From: Brienomyrus brachyistius
Lineage: Eukaryota; Chordata; Actinopteri; Osteoglossiformes; Mormyridae
Length of the DNA stretch: 64,000 bases
Assembly (NCBI RefSeq): GCF_023856365.1
Contig: NW_026042445.1
Location: 124,001 to 188,000 of the forward strand
Direction of reading: 5' to 3'
Made by a program: the position numbers and the translations under genes. The notes under the pieces are model-generated. The model was given only the letters and a program-made list of their open reading frames with translations. It made no database searches and had not been told where the DNA came from. Every line of letters begins with the position of its first letter. Positions within the stretch are counted from its first letter, which is position 1. This document shows, piece by piece, positions 21,341 to 32,320 of the stretch.

Positions 21341-24300
21341 GAGCGCCTGTTTTAGCAAATAAAACACCTATAGCCGTAATGTTTTTAAGGAATGAAGCAC
21401 TTTTCTGCCAATGTGAATAATAAAGTAAAGCGCTCTGTGCATTTTCGACAGCAATAATCAAAGAATAACGCGGTTAATTCTTGTTTAAACGAATGCATAC
21501 TCTCACTCTCGTGTGGCGCACGCGCGTAGATCCACACAGCATTTCCTTTATTGAGCCAGCTCGTTGCGTGAAGCAGTTGTCAAATGGCTACCAGCGGAAG
21601 TTGTTGTCGTGATGCGAACCGTTGGCCTGGATTGTGAGAAGTATGCCGCCATTCTGGCAGAATGCACACCAATTCTATATTTTATATGCTTATTTGTAAA
21701 TAGTGTAAAATAATCTATTTCTAATTTAAATAAAAGTCGATCTCTAACCCCCCCGGATTGCTTAGCTAAATTTATCTACGTATGGTTAATCAAAAGGTAT
21801 AACCAGAACTTGAAAAGATGTATGACAACACATGCTGATCTTTTATTTCAAATAAGCCTCTTTAAACTCATCGTTTTTAAGCAATGAAACTCTTTTCGGC
21901 TAATGTGTTATTTAAAATAAAACATCTTAAGCATTTCGACAACAAGAATCAAGGAATAACGCTGGCGATCCTTGTTAAAATAACTCTCCATGTCGCGCTT
22001 GTGCGTGCAGCCACGATACCCACACACCACTGTCTTTTATTGAAAACGGCTGAGGCAAGTCGTTTTCGGAACTTTAAAGTGTGTATACAACAAGTAAACG
22101 TGTGTAAAAGAAGTATAAAATGTGTTATAAAGCACATAGCCAACGTTAATTAATAAAGAATTTAAGCATAATAGCCCAGACGTACCACGGCCTAAAGCCG
22201 GTAGAAAAAGAGCTATCCTACGTGCCTACAAGAGAAAAGCATATGGCACCAAATTGGAATCAGTAGTCGTTAAAAGAATATGAATTTATCAATGCGACAT
22301 TTTAAATACGTTTTAAGGCATAATAATTTTAAGGGGTCACCGGGCGCGTCGAGCTTTTCTAGCTAGAGAGGAAAGAGTCGGGCAGTTTTGAATGGTAAAA
22401 GCAGTAGTTGTGTATTGTTAACGGTTTATTTTTTAACAAAATGTCCTATTTTATAACGGTAAAAACACAGCAATCCTGTTTTTAGGGGGGATTTATGCGC
22501 ATTGCATGTCTAGACATGTCGATCAGCTAATGTCCGCGGCAGTGGGAAACGGGTCGTAGGCGCGAGAGCGATAAGCCTATGTGAAGGAAGCGTCAATTGA
22601 CAAATTGTTGCAGAGTGCGTGTAACATCCCGTTTAACCGCTGGTCCCGAGTGTGACAAGCAGACAGACAGCATTCACGCCCCGGCAGAAAGCACATTACG
22701 TCTATTTGTTAATCAGTTATATTATTTTATACTATTTACGAATAAATGTCTAATTGAAATAAAAGTCGATGTCTAACACCACAGCTCTGGGACTCTAGCA
22801 TAGCCCCGGGCGCCCCGCTGCGGGCCTGTGGGGCTGGATGAAGTATCTAACTTCAATTGCTTAATCAGCAGGGTAAAGTGCCGTAACTTAAACGGGGGTA
22901 TGACAAATTAGTATAAAGTTTTAAGCCAATAAGATTTAATTAATAAAATAATTTAGTTGTATTTTGTTAGTTTTATTTTCAATAAAACACACCCAGCGCA
23001 TTATTAATTTAATAGATGCAGGAACTAGTGAGCGGTATTTAGCTACGTACTTCAAAAACATTTAAAAAACTTTGTTAGACTAATACCTTAGTTATTTTAA
23101 TAATTTAAGGGATAAAAACATTTGTCGTGTTTGTCAATGTGTTATTTTAAGTAAATGCGTTATTTTCCAACGCCAAAAGCCCTGTCATGTTTTAAGTGAG
23201 AAATGATATGGACTGGCAACTCTCTCTGGGGGGAGCAACCCCGGTTAGGTACTATTAAGCAGCATTTAGTGACATGCATCAAAACACATTTTTAGAAACT
23301 TTGAAAGAATAAAGTCTTAGTTATTTTAATAAATACGTTTTTCAGTAAATGTTTATTCACGCGCATGCACACAAACACCCACACACACCCCGGAGGTCGG
23401 GGGGCTTTAGAGTTTAACTTTAGGTTGCTGATCGCGATGTGTGACTAAACCCCAAAGCACCCTAACTTAGTCGTTTACTAACTTATCGCGAAAAACAGAC
23501 AGAAATAGACTTGTAAATTCTAAAGAAAAGACATTAACTGTTTTTTGTTAATGTTTAAAGGTATACAAACTACAGTTGTATCGGACACGCACACAAAAAC
23601 ACTAAAAGAGTTTTGCTCAGTCAAAAAACAGCAAACATATATTGTTCACGCTTTTTATTAAAATGTATAAGGATTGTTTTGTTATACGGAAATTTTAAAT
23701 TAATATGAGTGGGATATAAGTCATTTAGGCAACAAGATTTGAGGAAGAACCTAAATAGTGGCTGGAAATGACCGACCAGGCAGGCAGAAGTTTGCTTTCC
23801 TTATCTCACAAGTCATGGAAGGGTGGGGGGGGGGGGGGGGGGGGGGACACATAAGTGGGGGGTAGGAACTGTGGAATCAGGCAGGGGTGTAAGAATTTAG
23901 GATATAGTCTTGTTATTTTAAAGAAGGTGTGCATGATTATTTAATTACTTTTAATAGGAACCAGTAAGATGCATTTAGCACCATGTTGCAAATACACATT
24001 GAAAACTTTAAAGAATAAGGTCATAGTTATTTTAATAAAGACATCCTACAAGGTGCCCACGGCCATAACTTATATAATCTACAAGCTTGATCCGAGATGC
24101 TTGCTGGAGTACAATGCTAAGCTGACATCGGTAACGGAGCTGCAGCCTGTTTGATAGTTAATGAAACATAGTTCAAATTCAACAGTGTCAGCAGTCATCC
24201 ACGATGCAGGGAGACTACAGATTGACTATAACGACCCCGTTTATCAGCTGGCATTATTTAAATTTTTTTTGACAGAATAAAGCCTTAGTTATTTTAATAA

Positions 24301-24631
24301 ATATGTTTTTTCAGTAAATGTGTATTCATGCTCAAGTGCACAAACACACACACACCGATGGTCAGGGGCTTTAGAGTTTAACTTTAGGTCTGTGAAAGTA
24401 TAGGACCGCGATGTGTATACAGGCACCAAAACATATTAACTTAGTCGTTCATGAGTCTTATTGTGAAAAACCACGCAAAATAGACATGTAAATTTTAAAG
24501 AAAAGACATTAACTGCTTTTGTTAATGTTTAATTGTATAAAAACTTTAGATGTGGTTGTTAAACAGTCAAACAAAAATGTGTTATTTTAAAGTAGTATAA
24601 AATATAACCTTAACTTTGGACGCAAGATGAA

Positions 24632-25677
24632 GGACAGGGCCTCCAAGTCTTATGAAAGGTCTTTAAGGACCATCCAGTTCTGGTGGCCGTTTGGGAAATG
24701 AGGAAACAACTTTTGCACAAAGTGTCTGCTTTGAAATAAATGAAAGAGATGTTTCTTTGGCATGTTATGCTTGCCTGCTAGGATTGTGACTGTTGCGAAC
24801 ACTCCATCCTCATATAAACTAATAGTGTTGATCCAATTTTTCTGGCCATTTAAGAAAAGCAGCTAAAGTTTTTATACATTTCAACATTAACAAAAGCTGT
24901 TAATGTCTTTTCTTTAAAATTTACAAGTCTATATTGTCGGTTTTTCACAATAAGACTCATGAACGACTAAGTTAATATGTTTTGGGGTCTGAATACACAT
25001 AACAATCCTATACTTTCACTGACCTAAAGTTAAACTCTAAAGCCCCTGACCACCGATGTGTGTGTGTGTTTGTGCACATGCGTATGAACAACCATGTACT
25101 GGAAAAAACGTATTTATTAAAATAACTAAGGCTTTATTCTGTCAAAATTCTTAAAAAATAAGGACCCAACGGTTAAATGGGGTACTATAGTCACTCTCTA
25201 GTCTCCCTGCATGCAGGCTGCATCTCAGTTACCATTGTCAACTTAACATGGTACTCCATCTAGCCTCTCAAATCATGATAGTAGACGCTATAAGCTTGGG
25301 CCGTGGTATACCTTGTAGGATGTCTTTATTAAAATAACTATGCCTGATTCCACAGTTCCTACACCCCCCTACACTTCCATGACTTGTGAGATAAGAAAAG
25401 CAGACTTCTGTCTGCCTGGTCGATCATTTCTAGCCGCTACTTAGGTTCTTCCTCAAATCTTGTTGCCTAAATGATTTATATCACAATCATACTAATTTAA
25501 AATTGCGCTCTAACAGAGCGATCCTTACACATTTTAATAAAAAACGTAAACTATATGGGTCTGATATTTTTTTGATTGAGCAAACTCTAAAAGCCCACCT
25601 TTGGTTGTGTGCTTGTGCGCTTGCTTGGGGCTTTGCTGTGTGTTTGTGTGTGTCTGTCTGTCTGTGTTTGTAGGTTG
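24632..25677. repeat. Palindrome loop with an extra diverged repeat unit
   Basis: The loop between the arms is not unique DNA. From about 24860 it is a diverged copy of the arm sequence at 25765-26740, in the orientation of the right arm. The landmark TAATGTCTTTTCTTTA is at 24901, 25798 and 26775 (spacing 897 and 977), with two inverted copies in the left arm ending at 24511 and 23537. The centre therefore has two units on the left and three on the right. 24632-24860 has no counterpart that I could see. Confidence 0.7.
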
Positions 25678-28600
25678 TTCATCTTGCGTCCAAAGTTAAG
25701 GTTATATTTTATACTACTTTAAAATAACACATTTTTGTTTGACTGTTTAACAACCACATCTAAAGTTTTTATACAATTAAACATTAACAAAAGCAGTTAA
25801 TGTCTTTTCTTTAAAATTTACATGTCTATTTTGCGTGGTTTTTCACAATAAGACTCATGAACGACTAAGTTAATATGTTTTGGTGCCTGTATACACATCG
25901 CGGTCCTATACTTTCACAGACCTAAAGTTAAACTCTAAAGCCCCTGACCATCGGTGTGTGTGTGTTTGTGCACTTGAGCATGAATACACATTTACTGAAA
26001 AAACATATTTATTAAAATAACTAAGGCTTTATTCTGTCAAAAAAAATTTAAATAATGCCAGCTGATAAACGGGGTCGTTATAGTCAATCTGTAGTCTCCC
26101 TGCATCGTGGATGACTGCTGACACTGTTGAATTTGAACTATGTTTCATTAACTATCAAACAGGCTGCAGCTCCGTTACCGATGTCAGCTTAGCATTGTAC
26201 TCCAGCAAGCATCTCGGATCAAGCTTGTAGATTATATAAGTTATGGCCGTGGGCACCTTGTAGGATGTCTTTATTAAAATAACTATGACCTTATTCTTTA
26301 AAGTTTTCAATGTGTATTTGCAACATGGTGCTAAATGCATCTTACTGGTTCCTATTAAAAGTAATTAAATAATCATGCACACCTTCTTTAAAATAACAAG
26401 ACTATATCCTAAATTCTTACACCCCTGCCTGATTCCACAGTTCCTACCCCCCACTTATGTGTCCCCCCCCCCCCCCCCCCCACCCCACCCTTCCATGACT
26501 TGTGAGATAAGGAAAGCAAACTTCTGCCTGCCTGGTCGGTCATTTCCAGCCACTATTTAGGTTCTTCCTCAAATCTTGTTGCCTAAATGACTTATATCCC
26601 ACTCATATTAATTTAAAATTTCCGTATAACAAAACAATCCTTATACATTTTAATAAAAAGCGTGAACAATATATGTTTGCTGTTTTTTGACTGAGCAAAA
26701 CTCTTTTAGTGTTTTTGTGTGCGTGTCCGATACAACTGTAGTTTGTATACCTTTAAACATTAACAAAAAACAGTTAATGTCTTTTCTTTAGAATTTACAA
26801 GTCTATTTCTGTCTGTTTTTCGCGATAAGTTAGTAAACGACTAAGTTAGGGTGCTTTGGGGTTTAGTCACACATCGCGATCAGCAACCTAAAGTTAAACT
26901 CTAAAGCCCCCCGACCTCCGGGGTGTGTGTGGGTGTTTGTGTGCATGCGCGTGAATAAACATTTACTGAAAAACGTATTTATTAAAATAACTAAGACTTT
27001 ATTCTTTCAAAGTTTCTAAAAATGTGTTTTGATGCATGTCACTAAATGCTGCTTAATAGTACCTAACCGGGGTTGCTCCCCCCAGAGAGAGTTGCCAGTC
27101 CATATCATTTCTCACTTAAAACATGACAGGGCTTTTGGCGTTGGAAAATAACGCATTTACTTAAAATAACACATTGACAAACACGACAAATGTTTTTATC
27201 CCTTAAATTATTAAAATAACTAAGGTATTAGTCTAACAAAGTTTTTTAAATGTTTTTGAAGTACGTAGCTAAATACCGCTCACTAGTTCCTGCATCTATT
27301 AAATTAATAATGCGCTGGGTGTGTTTTATTGAAAATAAAACTAACAAAATACAACTAAATTATTTTATTAATTAAATCTTATTGGCTTAAAACTTTATAC
27401 TAATTTGTCATACCCCCGTTTAAGTTACGGCACTTTACCCTGCTGATTAAGCAATTGAAGTTAGATACTTCATCCAGCCCCACAGGCCCGCAGCGGGGCG
27501 CCCGGGGCTATGCTAGAGTCCCAGAGCTGTGGTGTTAGACATCGACTTTTATTTCAATTAGACATTTATTCGTAAATAGTATAAAATAATATAACTGATT
27601 AACAAATAGACGTAATGTGCTTTCTGCCGGGGCGTGAATGCTGTCTGTCTGCTTGTCACACTCGGGACCAGCGGTTAAACGGGATGTTACACGCACTCTG
27701 CAACAATTTGTCAATTGACGCTTCCTTCACATAGGCTTATCGCTCTCGCGCCTACGACCCGTTTCCCACTGCCGCGGACATTAGCTGATCGACATGTCTA
27801 GACATGCAATGCGCATAAATCCCCCCTAAAAACAGGATTGCTGTGTTTTTACCGTTATAAAATAGGACATTTTGTTAAAAAATAAACCGTTAACAATACA
27901 CAACTACTGCTTTTACCATTCAAAACTGCCCGACTCTTTCCTCTCTAGCTAGAAAAGCTCGACGCGCCCGGTGACCCCTTAAAATTATTATGCCTTAAAA
28001 CGTATTTAAAATGTCGCATTGATAAATTCATATTCTTTTAACGACTACTGATTCCAATTTGGTGCCATATGCTTTTCTCTTGTAGGCACGTAGGATAGCT
28101 CTTTTTCTACCGGCTTTAGGCCGTGGTACGTCTGGGCTATTATGCTTAAATTCTTTATTAATTAACGTTGGCTATGTGCTTTATAACACATTTTATACTT
28201 CTTTTACACACGTTTACTTGTTGTATACACACTTTAAAGTTCCGAAAACGACTTGCCTCAGCCGTTTTCAATAAAAGACAGTGGTGTGTGGGTATCGTGG
28301 CTGCACGCACAAGCGCGACATGGAGAGTTATTTTAACAAGGATCGCCAGCGTTATTCCTTGATTCTTGTTGTCGAAATGCTTAAGATGTTTTATTTTAAA
28401 TAACACATTAGCCGAAAAGAGTTTCATTGCTTAAAAACGATGAGTTTAAAGAGGCTTATTTGAAATAAAAGATCAGCATGTGTTGTCATACATCTTTTCA
28501 AGTTCTGGTTATACCTTTTGATTAACCATACGTAGATAAATTTAGCTAAGCAATCCGGGGGGGTTAGAGATCGACTTTTATTTAAATTAGAAATAGATTA

Positions 28601-29811
28601 TTTTACACTATTTACAAATAAGCATATAAAATATAGAATTGGTGTGCATTCTGCCAGAATGGCGGCATACTTCTCACAATCCAGGCCAACGGTTCGCATC
28701 ACGACAACAACTTCCGCTGGTAGCCATTTGACAACTGCTTCACGCAACGAGCTGGCTCAATAAAGGAAATGCTGTGTGGATCTACGCGCGTGCGCCACAC
28801 GAGAGTGAGAGTATGCATTCGTTTAAACAAGAATTAACCGCGTTATTCTTTGATTATTGCTGTCGAAAATGCACAGAGCGCTTTACTTTATTATTCACAT
28901 TGGCAGAAAAGTGCTTCATTCCTTAAAAACATTACGGCTATAGGTGTTTTATTTGCTAAAACAGGCGCTCCGTCGGCGTCGCCATTTTGAAAGGGGAGGC
29001 GGCGTGGGTGCGCATGCGCCAAACGCCGGACTAGCGATCGGCCATTCCGCCCCGCGTTGTTCAAACAGAGTAGTCGCATGTGGCAGTGCTCCGGGATCGT
29101 TTCGTCCTATTTCTTCTAAAAGTTTGCCGCTTGCATGCTTTCTTCAACCTGGTAAATATAACTAAAGTCTTTCGTGTTGGTTAAATGTAATGAGTGATAG
29201 CTTCTTTTAAAACGACGGGCTTGTTTGTTGTTTTCGCTTGTTTAAATTTGCTCTTCTGCTGCTTCTTTCGGGCATGTTTGTTAAAATTCACCCTGCTTTT
29301 TCTTTTAAAATAACACTAATGGTTTTCTTCTTTTGGGTCTTTCTTCTTTTAAAACATTTTGGTGCTTTCTTTTAAAACATTTGGGTGCTTTCTTTTTTAA
29401 AATACGCAGCGGCGCTTACTAACAACACGCGGCTACGGGCCGGACGGACGCCCCCGCTGAACGTGTATGCGCTAGCTTGTCTTCATCCTGCTCTATGTTT
29501 TATTATTCCTTAAAAACGTAATTAAAAAAAGCACATTAATAAAATACACGTAATGTATTTTTATTCTATTAATCTCTCAAACCACCCTATCGGCAACACG
29601 TGGCATAAGCATGTATTGATACCATATGTGGACATAACGGCAATCTCCCAAAACCATATCGCCCCCTATCGGCAGCACGTGGCATAAGCATGTATTGATA
29701 CCATATATGGGCATAAACCCCCGACCAATCAGAATCAAGGATAAGCCACTTCCTCTTATGACGTCAGAAGCGGAGAATTAAGCTCCGCCCAAGGTACCAG
29801 GTAATATCTCT
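25678..29811 (-). repeat. Right arm of the palindrome
   Basis: Reverse complement of 20500-24631, beginning at TTCATCTTGCGTCC (pairs with 24618-24631). It contains two of the three right-hand 0.9-1.0-kb units, the C run at 26463-26481, and the mirrored promoter-like motifs. Confidence 0.9.
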
Positions 29812-30025
29812 TGTCTGTCTGTCCTGGACCGAATTAGAGATCTTTCCTCTAAAATAAATAAATAAATATATAAAATTAAGGATCCTACAGACAGGAATCA
29901 CTACAAAACAAGGTGTTGACATGCTGTCACTGGCCAACAGAATGCAAGATTATAGTTGGATAGTTTGGATGCTTCACTGCAATTCTGCTTATTTTGACTT
30001 TGAGCTGGTGCTAACATGGATATAA

Positions 30026-30246
30026 ATGGTAAATGGACTGCATTCATATAGCGCTTTTCTACTCCTACAAGTACTCAAAGCGATATACATTGTATGCCTC
30101 ACATTCACCCATTCATACATGCATTCATACACCGGTGGTGTTGGCTGCCATTCAAGGCGCCTACCTGCTCACTGGGAGCAATTTGGGGTTCAGTGTCTTG
30201 CTCAAGGACACTTTGATGGGGTCAGGAGGAACCAATATACTGGCAT
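30026..30246 (+). repeat. Common fish dispersed repeat (TGGTAAATGG type)
   Basis: The sequence ATGGTAAATGGACTGCATTC followed by ATATAGCGCTTTTC, and later GTGTCTTGCTCAAGGACAC, is a widespread fish interspersed repeat. I recognise the sequence but cannot name its class. Confidence 0.6.
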
Positions 30247-31507
30247 TAGTGCCTTGGTCACATTATTGTTCTGTATGTAAAGCTAGATGTTGTTTTCTGT
30301 CACATCTAAAGCCACAAGAGAATAAAAACAACACAAAGTGTGATGCTGTCTCAATACTTATAACTGTATCTGGCAGTAATCTGTGACAGTATAAAATGGA
30401 ACAAACCCATATGGTGACTTATTATCTGTTCGTCACTAACCAGTGATGGTCCAGCAAGAGAATTCCTGTTAGGACAGAAATCATTTACACAAAGTATATA
30501 TTGTTATACACAGACATACATACATACCCAGAATGATATAACAGTCAGCTTACACTGTGTGCAGCACTTTTAGTGCAGGACTGCTTTCCTGCTCAGGTTC
30601 AAATGGCTGTAGTGAAATAAAGGTAAAATCTGTTAAAATGTATATATGTAATACAAATGCTATTAGCTCGTATGTGTAGCCCAATGAATGGGATGGCTGA
30701 TGTAATTTATTATTCTATCTCCAGATAAATGCTGTTGGCTACTCTAAAACTTCATTTTTCATTCATTAAAGTGGTAAGTTTTTGATTCTCTGTGGACATT
30801 TTTTGGTTGATACACTTTACACATAACAAAAGTGTTTTAAATTGCACTCACCAGTGTATCAGTTAGATCAAACTCTGTGCGTTATTTGAAATGTCTGACA
30901 CTTCTCCACCTGCAAAACACAACTGAAATTAGTATAGTATTACTATAGTCAGACAGCTGAACTTTTTAAACAATGCTAAACCTAGGAGAAAGTGAAGAAG
31001 GGAAAGCCACCCTGACACACGCCGATGGTAATAGTTGGTTTTTGGCTCAAGGTGGGACTTCATGGGAAAAAGGTCAACTGAAAAGTGTTAGGAAAAGTAG
31101 ACTTTTTTAACATGAATCCCAGCTGGTGCAACACCAACATACCTGCACAGCACATTAAAATGACTTGGTACTTTTTACTTATTAGTACTTTATTAGTACT
31201 TAGTGCTTTACAGACTAGATCATCTTTCTCAGAGAGCTGAAACAGTTACTGGCTATGGAAAAAGCATGATTATTTACCCTCTTCAGAATCCTTCTTAGAG
31301 CAGATGAAAATAGTAATTCCTTGATATGGTTTGCCTATTTCTTGTATTCTGCTAGAATAACAGGTCTTTGTGTGCCAGGAATATTGATGACCTGAGATCC
31401 ATCTGCATATAGAAGGATGAAGGGTCCCTCATTCAAGTCTTTCTTGAAGCCCCTCATTTCTTTCACAGCCTGATGAAGACCTTCAGCAGTGATGTCAGGG
31501 TCTGTTA
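30247..31507. other. Intergenic DNA, no gene seen
   Basis: No ORF with a motif and no repeat boundary were found. Confidence 0.4.
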
Positions 31508-32320
31508 AGTGTTACGTGCCATAAGAGGTTTGGATATGTCTACAGGACACCTCAGTCTTCTGCCCCAAACTCCACTCACCACTTGCTGCTACAGCCCGCC
31601 TCCCAGTTTCTGGCCACGCCCCTTCCACCCTCTGACCTCTGATCCTGGCCCTGTGTTCCGGTCCAGGATAAAGCCTGCTGATCACAGCCAGCTCGAGCTC
31701 TTGCTCAACATTTGTCTTTTGCTATTGCTGTGATGGTTTGCTGTTTCTGATTGACTTCTTGTGTATGACGGTTCTGATTGTTTGGTTTCTGGTTTTCTGC
31801 TTCGCCCATTTTTGTACCTTTGCCTTTGGTTTGTTTGTCTTCTGGTTTTGACCTCTTGCTCAGCTCCTGACTGCTCTCTTTGCCTCGCCTCTTCGGATAT
31901 AAGGAGTGACTGCCTTTTTGTTTGTGCGTACGTGCTGTTTACTGTGGTTTTGGTTAGGGAGTTAGATTTAGTTGTTGTCATTTCCTTTCCTCTTGTTTTC
32001 ATTACCTTTAGAGTTTGGGACGTGGTCGTTAGCCGTTTTGGTGGTTGTTTTGGCCTGGGTCACTCCCGAAGTTTGTTGCACCTCGTGTTTGTAAAAGTGT
32101 CTGTGAATAAATATAAAGAAATACAACAAAAGATCCCTTTGCTTCCCCTGTTCCCTTTTCCCATCCCTCGCTGGTCTCGTCTTCCCCTCTCCTTTCCCTT
32201 ACCTTTCTGTCGGTCCTCAACCCTAGAAATCTTTTTTCTCGTTGTGGCTTTATATCACCTTTCCGAGCAGCCATCAAGCCAATATTTATCTGCAAATAAA
32301 TAAAAATAATAAAGGCTTTC
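31508..32320 (+). repeat. Possible solo LTR
   Basis: Sequence starting TGTTACGTGCC runs through a C-rich then T-rich promoter-like stretch and ends in AATAAATAAAAATAATAAAG, the style of a fish LTR with a polyadenylation signal. The long plus-strand open frame (31761-32303) reads as pyrimidine-driven hydrophobic residues with no domain. No internal region or second LTR is present and the ends are not proven by a target duplication. Confidence 0.3.

Larger units (their letters stand above)
20500..24631 (+). repeat. Left arm of the palindrome
   Basis: Pairs with 25678-29811. I compared the outer kilobase by eye and found only isolated differences (for example near 20900 and 20968), suggesting over 99% identity. 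The poly-G run at 23825-23846 is 22 long against 19 C in the other arm. Small ORFs occur as mirror pairs in both arms, have no recognisable product and are not counted as genes. The arm is rich in TTATTTTAATAAA-like motifs. Confidence 0.9.
20500..29811. mobile_element. Giant palindromic (foldback) element, 9.3 kb, 6-bp TSD
   Basis: The left end AGAGATATTACCTGG and the right end CCAGGTAATATCTCT are reverse complements. The reverse-complement match continues for about 4.13 kb on each side (paired positions sum to 50309-50312). The direct repeat TGTCTG lies immediately outside both ends (20494-20499 and 29812-29817). Exact ends plus a duplicated target point to one transposition event. No transposase, integrase, polymerase, capsid or other protein domain is visible in either strand, so it would be non-autonomous. 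A 6-bp duplication with AG...CT ends is reminiscent of Polinton/Maverick elements, but no Polinton gene is present. Dada elements also make 6-7-bp duplications. The class is unknown. Confidence 0.85.

Noticed and set aside
20500..29811. Protein genes in the palindrome arms (mirror-image ORFs of 61-89 codons)
   Set aside because: They occur in pairs only because the arms are copies. They show no domain, splice context or start context, and their lengths are within chance for this DNA.
20500..29811. A complete Polinton/Maverick or a herpesvirus-like fusion element
   Set aside because: The ends and 6-bp duplication fit Polintons, but no polymerase, integrase, ATPase, protease or capsid coding sequence was found.
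31761..32303. 180-codon ORF as a membrane-protein gene
   Set aside because: The hydrophobic residues come from a T-rich tract inside an LTR-like region. The pattern is compositional, with no loops or known family.
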